From: Diphasiastrum complanatum
Lineage: Eukaryota > Streptophyta > Lycopodiopsida > Lycopodiales > Lycopodiaceae
Direction: 5' to 3'
Length of the DNA: 64,000 bases
Assembly (NCBI GenBank): GCA_029204225.1
Contig: CM055096.1
Location: forward strand, 70,143,444 to 70,207,443
A model generated the notes under the pieces. The model had not been told where the DNA came from. It did no database searches and saw nothing but the letters and a program-made list of their open reading frames with translations. A program made the position numbers and the translations under genes. Shown here piece after piece: positions 44,722 through 57,269 of this stretch. Each line of letters opens with the position of its first letter. Within the stretch, counting starts at the first letter, position 1.

Positions 44722-46049
44722 ACTGCCCTGTCATACATAGACCACGTCACAGTTCACTTTAACACTTTTTCAGTACCTGCAATGTTTCACGCTCGTTGCC
44801 TACGCAGTCATTATAACTGCTCCATGTACATATATACATAACGGCAACTCACGTAAATCAGGATGAGTCAATTTGTAATGAATACATGCAAGTGGAGAAG
44901 AGTAAAACAGAGTTCCTTCGTGAACTGAATTGTGTCTTTATTATTTGATTCCATAGGATTGAAGATCTTAGAGACAGTGAAATTCATTCAGAAGATAGAC
45001 ATAGTTATTTAATCTGTAACTAGCAAAGTAAGATCACTACACAATGCACCATTATTGTGAACCATTCTTGGGCACAAGATTGTGATCTGATCGCTGTACT
45101 CACAACTGCTTAATTCAGATTCTCTATTCTTCTTATGTGTATTGCACTACAAATGCTTTCTGATAGTTTTCTTTCTCTATGACACTCACTCAATTCGAAA
45201 ACAGATTTTTACTTTTCAAAACAGATCTCTAGTAAACATTGGTAATTTGTGCCTGAACAATGCTAGATTATTACCACCTCAACTTATATATCAAGATTAC
45301 AAAAATTTTGCCCCAGTTGATACATCAAAATGAACAAAATGTGGCTCAACACTACCACATTTTTTAGATTCTTTCACCACATTGAGACCTTCATGAGGCC
45401 TTCTTGATTACCTTTGTTCTTGAAATGACGACACTTCTTAACAAATGTTTTTATGAACCCACTGGGCGTTGGATTTATCTCTTCTACTCTCCCAAATCTT
45501 ATTTTAATCAGCCTCCATTCATGCTGCATTTTTATTCATGTTGTCGAACAGTCTACATATTTACAGGTAAAATAAGACAGGCAAAAAATGTGACTATCTC
45601 CATAAATACAAATAAATTTCCACAGGCGAAAACGACGAAAAAGATGACACTGTGTTTTTACACGTGATTTGTGAGAAGCAAAAAATGTGACACTGCCCTA
45701 CAAGTGCCGAAGGTGCCCTAATGGAAAAGCAAAGGTACCTTGTAAATCAAATTTTAAGGCATTTGTCAAAGTGTTGCATTTTTTGCATGTTCACCAACGT
45801 TCATTTCAGCGAAGGCTGATGTCGCGGCCTTCTCACGCTCATTCCATGCACTGTGCAATTAGATTTGACAACGACAACAAACACCCACGATCTCCCACAG
45901 ACAACACATTCACTTTTTTTGTAACTTCTTCATCTACAAACCTGTAACATTATGTAAATATTGAATACCATCTGCGTATTCAGTGTGTGCGTAAAATATA
46001 GCATGTATCATAAGCTTATCAGAGATAGACGAAGTAGATGCTTTCGTGC
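44722..46049. other. 1.3 kb without recognised genes
   Basis: Upstream of the chimeric gag ATG (in its direction) there is a TATATA at about 44830-44836 but no LTR match. Frames at 45142-45947 are short and resemble nothing I know. Confidence 0.5.
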
Positions 46050-46590
46050 ATTGATTCTTTGTATTGTTAGTAATAGATTTATTCCTTTATATAGATTGGA
46101 TTAGCTTTGTGAAGCACATGGTTTTGTCTGCTATTGTCTTGTGCTCACCATCATTATTGACCTGTATATTTTGCTATACTTAATTTGATTACAGTTCTGT
46201 TTGTTCTGCGTTCAGATTTGTGTCAATATTGCTATGCTTTTCTACATTCTGTCTGACTATCTTGTTGCTTAATCTTGTAATCTGTTCTTCACGAATTATT
46301 CGCGACTAATAATTTGTCTAGTTGTTCACAGCAAATTGTCTTTCTGATGTTTTGTTGCTTAATGTTTGGATATGTAATCAGATCGAACATGATTTCTATC
46401 ACTAACGTTCTGTTCGTGTCTGATAGGCATAGTCGTGCTTAGGGAAAGAGTGAGATAGCTCATTATGCTACGCACAAACACTTTCCGTTCGAGTTCGTTT
46501 CTTTTTCGAGTTTCGAGTTCACTTCATTTCGTGTTCGTTTCTTTTTTAGCTATTTTCGTTTTCTCTCTCACACACCCTCTTTCTCCAACA
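46050..46590 (+). mobile_element. Copia family D-related solo LTR
   Basis: Shares with the family D LTRs, in order, 'TTCACGAATTATTCGCGAC', 'GTTTGGATATGTAATCA', 'GATCGAACATGATTTCTATC', 'GATAGGCATAGTCGTGC' and the terminal 'CTCTTTCTCCAACA'. It ends at 46590 without a primer site, so it is a solo LTR. Confidence 0.65.
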
Positions 46591-46967
46591 TTGGGAAACT
46601 CCATAGTTGGCCTAAGAAAACAAGTGATCCCCACTCTCAGCAATTACGTCTGTCCTTCAAGTATAGACTGACCAATAAATGACCACAATAATTCGATTTT
46701 AGAGCCTTGATAGTCTTGTTGAGTTGGTTTCTCAACATATATTTGAAGTGAGTTGGTTTCGAAACACAAGTTTGAATCGAGTTATACAAAAGTAGTAGTA
46801 TACTTGGCTTTTTAGAAGATACATACAAGTTGAGTCGAACAAATCCATCAATACAGGTTAGTTTCACTCCAGCAAGACCTAGGAAGTGACCTTACTAATA
46901 GAATTATTTTAGCACATTTCATAAAAACCACCATCAAATGGATATAAAAAATAATCAAAAGCAAAGA

Positions 46968-46970
<3 letters not shown>
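46591..46970. other. Spacer, nothing recognised
   Basis: AT-rich; no gene or element recognised. Confidence 0.5.

Positions 46971-47058
<88 letters not shown>
46971..47058. repeat. (GA)n microsatellite
   Basis: GA run of 88 bases. The next 50 bases ('AATTCTAGAAAGGCATGTAGCCC') resemble the sequence after the short GA tract at 4751-4770, so microsatellite and flank may have moved together. Confidence 0.97.
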
Positions 47059-47060
<2 letters not shown>

Positions 47061-47261
47061 ATGGAAGATTTAAAGGTAACCAACACTCCCAATTCTAGAA
47101 AGGCATGTAGCCCTTGTTTTTTGTGGTTCAAATGTTTCTTGTTGGACGACAAGTTCCACAAGAATTCCCAAACAATGTAGGGAGGGAGCATGGAGTTTTG
47201 ATTAGCACTCTACTATGTTCTTTCTTTTTTTCTTCTCGTGTGTGTTTAGATTTTAGGGTTT

Positions 47262-47264
<3 letters not shown>

Positions 47265-47292
<28 letters not shown>
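47265..47292. repeat. (GT)n microsatellite, short
   Basis: Twenty-eight bases of GT, preceded by TTTTAGGGTTTAGGG. Confidence 0.95.
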
Positions 47293-47399
47293 AAGTGTGT
47301 GATGCCATTCATTTATGTTTCATGATTACTAGTTCATGTTACCTATAGAACAACTGATCCGACAATCTACCAACAAAGTGCGCAGTTTACTTGACAAAG

Positions 47400-48308
47400 G
47401 ATGAGAAAGAAACGAACGCAAACTCGAAACATATATATTCGTGACCAACTCGAAAAGACTCATGAAGGATTCATGAAATTTGTCTTGCAGCCAGCTCAAA
47501 ATATTTGCGAAACAGTTTCTTGTAAAAGCTCATGGTTTTCTTATTGAAGCTCAAAAGATTCGCGAACAGAATTTTGTTGCGAAATATTTTGTTTTTTGTT
47601 CAATTGAGCCTTAGATGTCACGAAATTGTCGCGAACAATTCGCGAAATCTTTTGGACTGTTCTTCAAGCTCACTTGTCACAAAACTATCTCGAATAGTTC
47701 ACAAAATATTCTAGATTTCTTCTTCAAGCTCAAGAATTGTCATCTATCGCGACAAGACAAAAATATCGCAAAGAGACAAGTGTCGCGAACAATTCGCAAA
47801 ACACGAAGCTGAGACGAAAAGATGAACTGTCACGAATAATTCGCGAATAGAATTTATTCGAGCCTGGAAACAGTGCGTCTATTTGAATATCAACCGTCGT
47901 AAACGATTAGATATCTACTGTTACACCATTGAAAGGCCAAAAGATCTATAAATAAAAGGCTAAAAGACCTGTCCTGTAGCAATATAAATACACATGCACT
48001 ACTCATTGTAACTCACTCACTCAATCAGAGACACAACAGTGAGATAAGACAACAAGAAATGTATATTAATGAACCAAATTCAGAGTTATAAAAATTTATT
48101 TTGATCAATAGTTTCTTATTGTCTAAATAGTCTTAAGTTGTCTCTTACTTCTGCATATAATTTTCCCATGCATATTCAATCAGAACAAATATTGTTCTAT
48201 TAGTATATAGATAAGATAAAATCGCGATTGAAGACACTGATATTAGTTTCATTTATTCGAACTTGCATCGTGTTCTCTGTGGAAGAATATTTACTATTTT
48301 TTCTATAG
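47400..48308 (+). mobile_element. Copia family B LTR (second plus-strand copy)
   Basis: Contains the TCGCGAA-motif cluster (47510-47850), TATA box AATATAAATAC (47982-47992) and the same 3' end as 18838, directly followed by a primer-binding site. The left boundary is estimated from where similarity to 22537 begins or earlier. Confidence 0.78.
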
Positions 48309-48320
48309 TGGTATCAGAGC
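48309..48320 (+). promoter_or_regulatory. Copia primer-binding site (tRNA-iMet)
   Basis: TGGTATCAGAGC immediately after the LTR. Confidence 0.9.
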
Positions 48321-48461
48321 TTATGTAATCAAATCTGATACAGTGATATCAACCAGTACATACGGAATTAGAGTTGATACAATGGTATCTTCGTATCTCT
48401 CTCAGCATTCTTCATACATCCACCAGTAAGTCGCTATTTGGAGGTTATTTAGAATTAAAAG

Positions 48462-48703
48462 ATGTCGTCGATCACCAAAATTCACGCTAAGATCACTACA
48501 ATCTTGAACCCAGAAGGTTCAAACTACTTGATTTGAAGAAAAAAAAAGACTTCACTCTTGTTGAAGGGCGAAGGTCTATGGCAATGAGTAGAACCAATTG
48601 AGAAGAAGCCAGAAGCTAGTCCTGGCAAAGAACTTTGAGAATGGAGTTTAAAAAATGACAAAGCTATAGCAATTATTGCGTCTTCAATGCATGACAATAT
48701 AAT
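48462..48703 (+). pseudogene. gag: Copia gag start (family B), truncated
   Basis: ATG 48462 begins 'MSSITKIHAKITTILNPEGS' then NYLI, a stop, and 'TSLLLKGEGLWQ', 'EWSLKNDKAIAIIASSMHDN', parallel to 19007-19250. The match ends at about 48703, followed within 45 bases by a GA tract. Three stops. Confidence 0.75.
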
Positions 48704-48745
48704 GCACAAACATTCAACTTCGGTAGGTAAGACTTCAATGTTGTT

Positions 48746-49643
<898 letters not shown>

Positions 49644-50156
49644 CTAATTTATCTTAGAAACAAAGAATTTACTTCTACAGTACCAAAACTTCTCTCTTTT
49701 TAAAGGCTTTGTAAGTATGTCAACTAGTTGTTCTGTAGTTTTGTAATGTACCGCATCAATGTCTTTAGATAATGATAGTGCATTTTTTAGATGACATACC
49801 TTATGTTCTTGCCCTTTTTCAACAGACCCATCAAGTTGATACACATATACCTCCTCAAAAATACCATTTAGAAAAGCAAACTTTATGTCCAATTTATGTA
49901 AAGGCCAACCAAGTTGAGAAGCTAAAGTTGTTTTCCGCTTACACACTGGCACAAAGGTCTCTTTGCAGTAAATACCTTTACTTTGAGCATAACCTTTGAT
50001 CACCAACCTCACTATGTGCTTCATAGTGATTCCATCTTCATTGTTGTTTCTTTTGTACACCCATTTATAACAAATGGTCTTCTTGTCAACTGGAGGCTCC
50101 ACCAAATTCCATGTATCATATTTGGTGATCAAATCAATTTTTTCTTTCATGGCCTT
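49644..50156 (-). pseudogene. pol: Copia RT fused to RNase H tail by internal deletion (family C-like)
   Basis: Minus-strand frame of 168 codons: RT start 'AMKEKIDLITKYDTWNLVEP', 'KHIVRLVIKGYAQSKGIYCK', 'HKLDIKFAFLNGIFEEVYVY', 'EHKVCHLKNALSL', and then, without a stop, the RNase H end 'DIDAVHYKTTEQLVDILTKP'. The RT palm with YVDD and most of RNase H are missing, removed by a deletion that kept the frame. The gene start is cut at 50156, an inversion breakpoint whose partner is 40399. Confidence 0.78.
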
Positions 50157-50934
50157 GCCTCAAAGCATGAGAGTTCCAAGGGAGTCCTCAATGACAATGG
50201 CCGAGTCATCAGGTTGCATGCAAATTGTCCATTCAAGTGTGCATCTTGCAAGGGTGGTGAGCATTGGAGAGTCTACTATCTTTGAATACTTTTTGGAAAG
50301 TATTAGTAGACATGAGGTGACTTGTTTCTTACCTTTAAGATTCATGGTGTTTATTACTTTGTATGACAAGACAATGAAATGGGATGCTTTGAAATCTACA
50401 TTTGTTGTTGATAAAGCAATTTCATTGGATAGCTATTTTTGTAATAGTTTGAATAGTGTCATAAAAGATGAAACATCATTTGTATTGGAAATCTTTGGGT
50501 CCACATGCCTTGAGCATGATCATTCCAATGTAAGGACCAAAGATTATCCTATTTCAATGATAGGAATAATGGTAGTGTTTTGCTCTTCAAGTAGAGATTG
50601 TAGAATCTACTTGTTTTCAGCCAAAGAATTTGTCAATGGTGGAAATGTGATCTTTCAAGAGTGGAAGATTTGTAAACTTGAAGAAGCACCTTTGGATCAA
50701 CACCTTATTCAATTCATTGATGGTTTGGAGTCAAGTCAAGTGGAGGAGCAAGCTCAAGACCCGAGGACTCCAAGAAGAACCTTGAGTATCAAGATGGAGC
50801 CATCTAGGCTCAATCATATGGATCAAGCAAGACAAGTTGTCTTTGGCAACATTATTTATGCACTTAATATTTTAATTGATGTATCTTCAAGTGCACAAAA
50901 TGCCTTGGAATCCATGGCTTGGCATGATGTTTAG
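50157..50934 (+). pseudogene. Domain X of family A (3' half of the split copy)
   Basis: Open from 50157 to a TAG at 50932-50934, about 258 codons. 50157-50574 appears identical by eye to 63592-64000, where the same frame continues without a break from gag-protease. Contents: 'SSVHLARVVSIGESTIFEYF', 'CFLPLRFMVFITLYDKTMKW', 'FVVDKAISLDSYFCNSLNSV', 'DYPISMIGIMVVFCSSSRDC', a charged 'SSQVEEQAQDPRTPRRTLSI', and an end 'ALNILIDVSSSAQNALESMA'. I see no integrase, RT or RNase H motif. Function unknown. The ATG-led frame starting at 50074 includes 83 foreign bases and is not a gene start. Confidence 0.6.
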
Positions 50935-51135
50935 TTTTGAAGTGTGCTACATGTATATAGACACATTTATGGAACATCTTGTAAGGGATCCTCTAAGAGG
51001 TGGTGAAAGATCCTTCATGGACATCATTCTCTATTGGAGTCTCAAAAGTTCCTTCTTTGTAGCTGGATTTTTTTAGACACTTCTAAAAGCTTTCATTGAT
51101 CTATCAAGAGAGTTGTAAATAGATCAAGCTAAATT
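50935..51135 (+). other. Family A 3' untranslated region
   Basis: Non-coding stretch between the domain X stop and the polypurine tract. Confidence 0.6.
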
Positions 51136-51145
51136 TGAGGAGGAG
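51136..51145 (+). promoter_or_regulatory. Family A polypurine tract
   Basis: Purine run ending GAGGAGGAG directly before the TGTGAAG start of the LTR. Confidence 0.8.
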
Positions 51146-51783
51146 TGTGAAGAATTGCCAAAAATTGGCAAATCTAGCTTGATAAAAAACCATGTAGAAT
51201 AGTGTAAATTGTGTACACAAGTGGGTCCCACACATGTGAGGCCATGATGCCACATGGGAAACCCATCCTAATGTAGGTTAGGTCAAGTCAAGAGAGTTGG
51301 TCATGTCTATTTGGTAGTCATCCCTACTTTATAGGACCTACACCTAAGTTTAAGGTGAAAATTTGACCAACTAGCTACCTACCAAGCATAACTCTAGGAA
51401 ATAGACTAGGGTTTCGTTTTAGGTCAAGGAGAGTGAGTTAACTTCCTTATTACATGCTAGAAATCCAAGAAGGAAATCGAATTTGCTATGTATTCCCTCT
51501 CTCCATAGTGAGAAGATAGAAAAAATTTTGGAGCTCATTGGCAATCTCATGCTAGTTCACTATGTACATTGAGTTTTTGTGATCCAAATGAGACCAAATA
51601 AATTTCTACTTGTTTCTCAGGTTGAAGCCCGTATACAGCCTGTAGTACACACGTGTGGGCTCGGATTTCAATGTTTATCAATGCTTTTGATTGTTAGTGC
51701 TTGTTGTTTGTCAAATTGCCAATCTAGATCAACTTTTTTGTGTCTAGTTTTTTGATAGATTGTTAAGCAAGCATCCAATCACT
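51146..51783 (+). mobile_element. Family A 3' LTR, last ~55 bases missing
   Basis: Near-identical to 60716-61350. After 'GCATCCAATCACT' the family sequence stops and Tat leader sequence begins, so the final part with the CTTTCACA end is lost. Confidence 0.9.
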
Positions 51784-52608
51784 CGTGGACGTAGACTTCA
51801 TCACTGATGTAAGATGACATTTTGAAGCCAATGGAGTGGTCTGCGAGAGTTACTTCTGGAAGTATTTTCTGGATCTTCTAATTTTGTTGATTTTTCAGCA
51901 CTTAAATCCAATTTTTTGCTTACTAGAATCAAACTAACTCTCGCAGGATCTTCTATATCCTTGTCTCATTGAGATGGAACTCCAAAATTCTCTGCGAGGG
52001 TTCTTGGCCTCTAGAACTAAAAGTTTAAATGTTTGCGAGGGATTTAATGGGTTTTCCCGTCTTTTTCTCACTGAGAACCTTTGCACTGGCACTTATACTG
52101 GGAACTAACTCTCGCAAGCTTCTATGTGTCCTGGTCTCATAGAGATGGAACTTCAGAGAGTTCTTATGAAGATCTGCATTTTTTGATTTTTTCACAAGGG
52201 TTTTCTGAATTTTTTATGGTTTTTGTCTGATTTTTCAAGATCTGCTTGGAACTAACTCTCGCAGGCTTCTATGCAGGTCTGGGACAGTACCCTGGAGCTG
52301 CTGACAGTCGTGCGAGGACGGTTTTCATTGGTTTTGGAGAAAACAAAATCTAATGAGAATTTTGTCTTTTTTTCCTCCAAAATGCAGATTTGTGTGTTTT
52401 TTGGGTTTTCCAAGCTTTTTGGTTGGATGTCAAGCCCTTAGAGGTTGTTTAGGGCCTCCTCTACCCTCTAACACCTCCTCCACTAGCTGAGAACAGTCCA
52501 AATATAGCAAACTACAGAAAACTAACTATCTCTACCCAAAAATCCACCTAAAACACTAAAAAGCAAGAAACAACTAAAAAGGTAGCTATACTAGTTAGAG
52601 AGCACATA
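51784..52608 (-). mobile_element. Tat-type Gypsy leader with imperfect repeats
   Basis: This lies on the internal side of the minus-strand primer site at 52609-52626. 'AACTAACTCTCGCA.GCTTCTAT' recurs at about 51932, 52103 and 52250, the first two followed by 'TCTCAT.GAGATGGAACT'. No gag frame is reached before the sequence is cut at 51784. Confidence 0.6.
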
Positions 52609-52626
52609 TCCTCGGCAACGGCGCCA
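52609..52626 (-). promoter_or_regulatory. Tat/Athila primer-binding site (tRNA-Asp type)
   Basis: The minus strand reads TGGCGCCGTTGCCGAGGA, one base from the standard TGGCGCCGTTGCCGGGGA. One base separates it from the LTR. Confidence 0.9.
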
Positions 52627-52627
52627 C

Positions 52628-53439
52628 TGTTGGGATGTAGATATGGTCAATGAGTAGCCCTTCCGCCTGTCAAAGAGGGTTTGATCACTAGGATAGGCAC
52701 CTAACTATGCAAAGATGCTACTTTTAATTGGTTTTCTGCTTTCTCCCTTAACTCTACTCACCTTTAACACTAACCCCACTAACTCTACTCCACTAAACTA
52801 GCATTCCACATGATTTTGGGTAAAAGGGAAGAGAAGAATAGAAGAGATAGAGAGGAGAAGAGAGAAAGAGAGAGATAGAATGGAGAGGAAGGTTAGCTCA
52901 AAAGCTCAAGATGCATGCTAATGGAGAAGTCATAACTATTAAAACAACAACATAGACATGGAAACAAATAGAAACACACAACAGAAATATTAGGATGAGT
53001 GCTTAGCAAATGAGGATGCTTGGCTCTCCAATTTGGTAGAGTTTCATCCTTCTCATTAAGCATCCAAATAGAGTACATTAGGTGCCTTTTTATAAATGGG
53101 GAAGGCCCTTGCCCCAAAATGCTATTGGCTAATATGTATACTAATCTTATCCATTCATCTTGGACCCAACTTAATCCAAGGGTCCTAGAAAAGTACATTC
53201 GATATCACAAGATTCATGTGAGTCCCAACTCAAAAAAGTTTAACACTAAGTTCCAAACTTGACTTTGTGGCCTCTAGTTTTATTTTAATTACAAAAAGAC
53301 CCAAGCCTATTATTCTATTTACAACTCAACTTGTGTGCTCATTGGGCCATGGGCTTATACACACAAGATGCCACGCCCTCGGAATATATTTTATTAGCCG
53401 ATATTATTTATTTACAATATGTTGGGAATACCCCCAACA
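52628..53439 (-). mobile_element. Tat-type Gypsy LTR (812 bp)
   Basis: TG...CA termini: the minus strand starts TGTTGGGGGTATTCCCAACA (itself an inverted repeat, 53420-53439) and ends CATCCCAACA at 52628. A purine-rich patch lies at about 52832-52892. No coding sequence; Met-led frames inside are chance. Confidence 0.82.
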
Positions 53440-53702
53440 GTGGATCGAACCATCAGCGAGAGCAAGATGAGATAGAGCGGACCATCGCTGAGCAGTGCTT
53501 AAAGAACTACTTCATCCATCCATCATTGATCAGAGGTGCAGAGGCACAACGAGTCCGAAAGGCAATCATTAGAAGAAGTCAACCATTGAACCTACATGAA
53601 GGATTGGTGGGCCAGCTCCTCGTTGATCCAGTACCATATGTTATCACCAGTCCTGCCAAAGTATATTGTCAATCATTTGGACAGAGGAGTATACCTGTGT
53701 AG
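53440..53702 (+). pseudogene. Unidentified ORF fragment beside the Tat LTR
   Basis: Beginning exactly at the LTR edge, one frame reads as normal protein: 'REQDEIERTIAEQCLKNYFI', 'SLIRGAEAQRVRKAIIRRSQ', 'LHEGLVGQLLVDPVPYVITS', ending at TAG 53700-53702. The protein was cut by the Tat insertion, and upstream codons (53331-53439) are LTR. I do not recognise it. It may belong with the ORF pieces at 57784-58850, on the far side of the family D element. Confidence 0.4.
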
Positions 53703-54415
53703 CTAAGTTACCCCTACAAACAATCACATTTCCACTTCAGTTAGTGGCCCGTCATCGCTGAAATATTATCAAACAATCGTGTTCTCATCTCTGATAGCAA
53801 GAAAAATATATAAAAGCTAGCCCATTACCTCCAAAATAGATCAACGTGGGCGTTCTACCTCTGGGCAGCAAGCAGAAAGAAACTTAGCTACACTTCTGAT
53901 GAGAAAAACGGTATGCAAACAAGGTGTGCAGCTCTGACAAGGAATCAACGTGTTGTCTACTGACAAAGGTGCATAATTCGAGAACTAGCGGACCTGTGAA
54001 AAGATGACAAATAGAGCAATCAAGAGGAGGGAGCGATCCAGAAGCCCCCTTGATTGCACGATCTACTAATTGACATTTTAATCGTCATCCAACTTTTATC
54101 CAGACCTGTAGATTTCTTTGTGTTTTTACACAGTCTGTATAACTACTTGGAAACAATTTACAATATCAACATTTTGCATTTCGGGATTTTCTCTCACTTC
54201 AGTTTTTTTGCAAGATGTTAGATGCCTCAAATATTAAGGAAATGACTTTAGCGAAGAACTTCACATTTTTCGCAAGACAATTGATTGTTCGTCTTAAAGG
54301 CTACAGACTTGCTCTAACCGTTTAGCAAGTAAATTTTCGGGAGACTATCTGGACGGATGCCAACACATCACAGCCAACCAGATGATGCCTTTGACGATCT
54401 AAGTAGCTTTCCTAC
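53703..54415. other. Non-coding stretch with a TATA box
   Basis: TATATAAA at 53807-53814 in a good context, followed by no long ORF before the family D LTR. Could be the promoter and leader of the interrupted unit at 53440 and 57784. Role unproven. Confidence 0.35.
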
Positions 54416-55191
<776 letters not shown>

Positions 55192-55203
55192 TGGTATCAG
55201 AGC
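55192..55203 (+). promoter_or_regulatory. Copia primer-binding site (tRNA-iMet)
   Basis: TGGTATCAGAGC directly after the family D LTR. Confidence 0.9.
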
Positions 55204-55390
55204 GTTGATTCTTCAAGGCCTAATATTATATCAGAGAACAAGCAATTATACTTGATATCTTTCACAATATCAAATTATTCTTTAGTTCGAATCAATTTGT
55301 TTTAGTATCAGAGAACTGATTTTGAATTGTAGCACGGCACTGTATCTTTCTCTTAATGACAATCAAATTATCGATAGTCTAAAGTTCCAG

Positions 55391-55751
55391 ATGGATTCTC
55401 AAAGTAAAGTCGGTCTTATTGCAGACAATCTGAATGGATCCAATTATCATTTATGGAAATTTAATAGGAAGACTTCGTGAAGTGAAACATGAAGACGACA
55501 CAGACGACTCAAAGTGGAAATCGAAGGATGGTAAAGCTTTCACGCTCATTATCCTCAATATATCAGATGCTCAAATTGGCCACGTAGCTGAAGCTAAAAC
55601 TTCGAGAGAAGTTTGGAACATCCTGAGCTCACTATATGATGTGAGAGACGTAACTACCAAGTTACATCTTCTAAGGAAATTCTTCACACTCAAGATGTCA
55701 AATAATGATTTTCTTCATAATCATATTAACCAGTTTAAAAATCTCTTATAA
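55391..55751 (+). pseudogene. gag: Copia gag, N-terminal part (family D)
   Basis: ATG 55391 begins 'MDSQSKVGLIADNLNGSNYH' then LWKF, a frame change, and the frame 55434-55751 with 'DDSKWKSKDGKAFTLIILNI', 'AEAKTSREVWNILSSLYDVR', 'TTKLHLLRKFFTLKMSNND' and 'FLHNHINQFKNLL', standard Copia Gag (UBN2) sequence. The C-terminal Gag, zinc knuckle and protease are mostly deleted; sequence jumps to pre-integrase by about 55830. Confidence 0.8.
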
Positions 55752-56440
55752 CATGTGGCCGTTGTCGGATCAGTCATAGACGATCAAAATGCAATTATGA
55801 CATTGCTTTCAAGCCTGTTGTCAAAAGCCTTGTATATTCCTAAACTCTCTACAAATCTGTTACCAGTAAATTGAATTACAGATTTAGATCATAAGGTGGA
55901 GTTTGAGTCCGATCTTAAATGCAGAATTATTGATAGGAGTAATAAGATCCTTGCACTCGGCAAGAGGCATGGATACTTATATAGATTGGCACATTGTTAT
56001 TCTGATTCTAGTCAAGCCTTGAGAACCTCTGTTCTTGTCAATAAAGCATTACTATGGCATCATCGCTTAGGACACTTGAATTATGCATCTAATTGGAACA
56101 TGTTCAGACAATCCCTAGCACTTGATCTCGACTATCCTTCTGGCAAAGTCGATCTCCTTGTTTGCCATAGATGCATCCTTGGAAAGCAGACTAGGATTTC
56201 TTTTAGATCAAGTCATAGGCATGCAACAAAAGGTCTTTTAGATGTTGTTCATTCAGATATATGTGGACCTATGCAAACTCCATCATTACTAGATGCAAAG
56301 CATTTCATTACCTTTATTGACGAATTTTCCAAAAAAACAGATGTTTACTTCATCAAGCAGAAATCAGAAGCCTTCATCAAGTTCAGACAATTCAAAGAGC
56401 ATGCAGAAAATCAAAATGGCAAACAAATCAAATTTCCAAC
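55752..56440 (+). pseudogene. pol: Copia pre-integrase and integrase N-terminus (family D)
   Basis: 'KALYIPKLSTNLLPV' (about 55820-55865) is the protease-linker end. The frame 55896-56591 has 'RHGYLYRLAHCYSDSSQALR', 'LLWHHRLGHLNYASNWNMFR', CHRCILGKQTR, 'HSDICGPMQTPSLLDAKHF' and FIDEFSKKTD (Asp1 motif FIDD changed to FIDE). After 'AENQNGKQIK' (about 56430) the Copia sequence ends; the rest of the ORF is foreign. Integrase Asp2 and Glu, RT and RNase H are absent. Confidence 0.8.
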
Positions 56441-57071
56441 TTCATGGACTGAATTGGTTCTCAAGGATCCTAGGCATAAAAGGATTTGTAGCGTGGTTGA
56501 TAAGAGCTTAGTGAACTCAATTCAAAAATTAGAGGGAACCAATTTGAATTTGAATTTTAAACCAGTCTTGGTGGGAGCCCCAACTTTATAATTTCTGTAG
56601 TCTGGCGAAGGTAAACTTCAAGATTTTTTGTGATCTGATCAAGAAGAATCTTCGTGGAACTCAAAAATAGTATTTCACTATAAATAGAATGTTCTGGAAA
56701 CTCGACGAAGGTTTTGGTGAAGAATCAAGAGTAATACTGGTAATTTTGCCAAAAAGTGACTTTTTTGGCGAAAATATGACAATATGACAACTGATCTTCT
56801 GAAAACCCTTCTATTTTTTGTATTATTCTTTGCCGACCTGGCAGTAGATAGATCTGAATCACACCTAAGCACAGTGAATTGGGCAAAGGTTCTTTTTTTG
56901 TATTTTTTTGGGTTTTGGTGATTTTTTGGTGATTTTTGAAGGTTTTTCTGATGTTTCTGGAAATCTGCTGGGAATTCATCTTTGCCCTTCAAACTAAAGG
57001 TTTTGTAAACAAAACAAAAGGTGTCTGCAACTCGAAGAAGGTTTCCTAAATGAGGATAAAAAGTTCTAAGC
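56441..57071. other. Filler between integrase break and 3' LTR
   Basis: No pol motif. T-rich with 'GGTTTTTCTGATGTTTCTGG'-like sequence, similar in style to the Tat leader at 52.2-52.4 kb. It probably replaced the missing pol part of family D. Confidence 0.4.
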
Positions 57072-57187
57072 TGGTGGACGTTGCCGCATTTGCTTAGTAT
57101 AAATAGCTGCTCATATTTCTACAATTTCAAGTGTGTGTTGATTTACAACATTGATGTGATCTAGAGATCAGTAAGTATTGAATAGTT

Positions 57188-57269
<82 letters not shown>

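Noticed and set aside
47251-47266. Two telomere-type TTTAGGG units
   Set aside because: Only two units next to a GT microsatellite; too short to call an interstitial telomere.
50074-50934. Taking the 286-codon ATG-led ORF as a stand-alone gene
   Set aside because: Its first 28 codons are antisense Copia RT; the intact copy shows the real frame enters from gag-protease.
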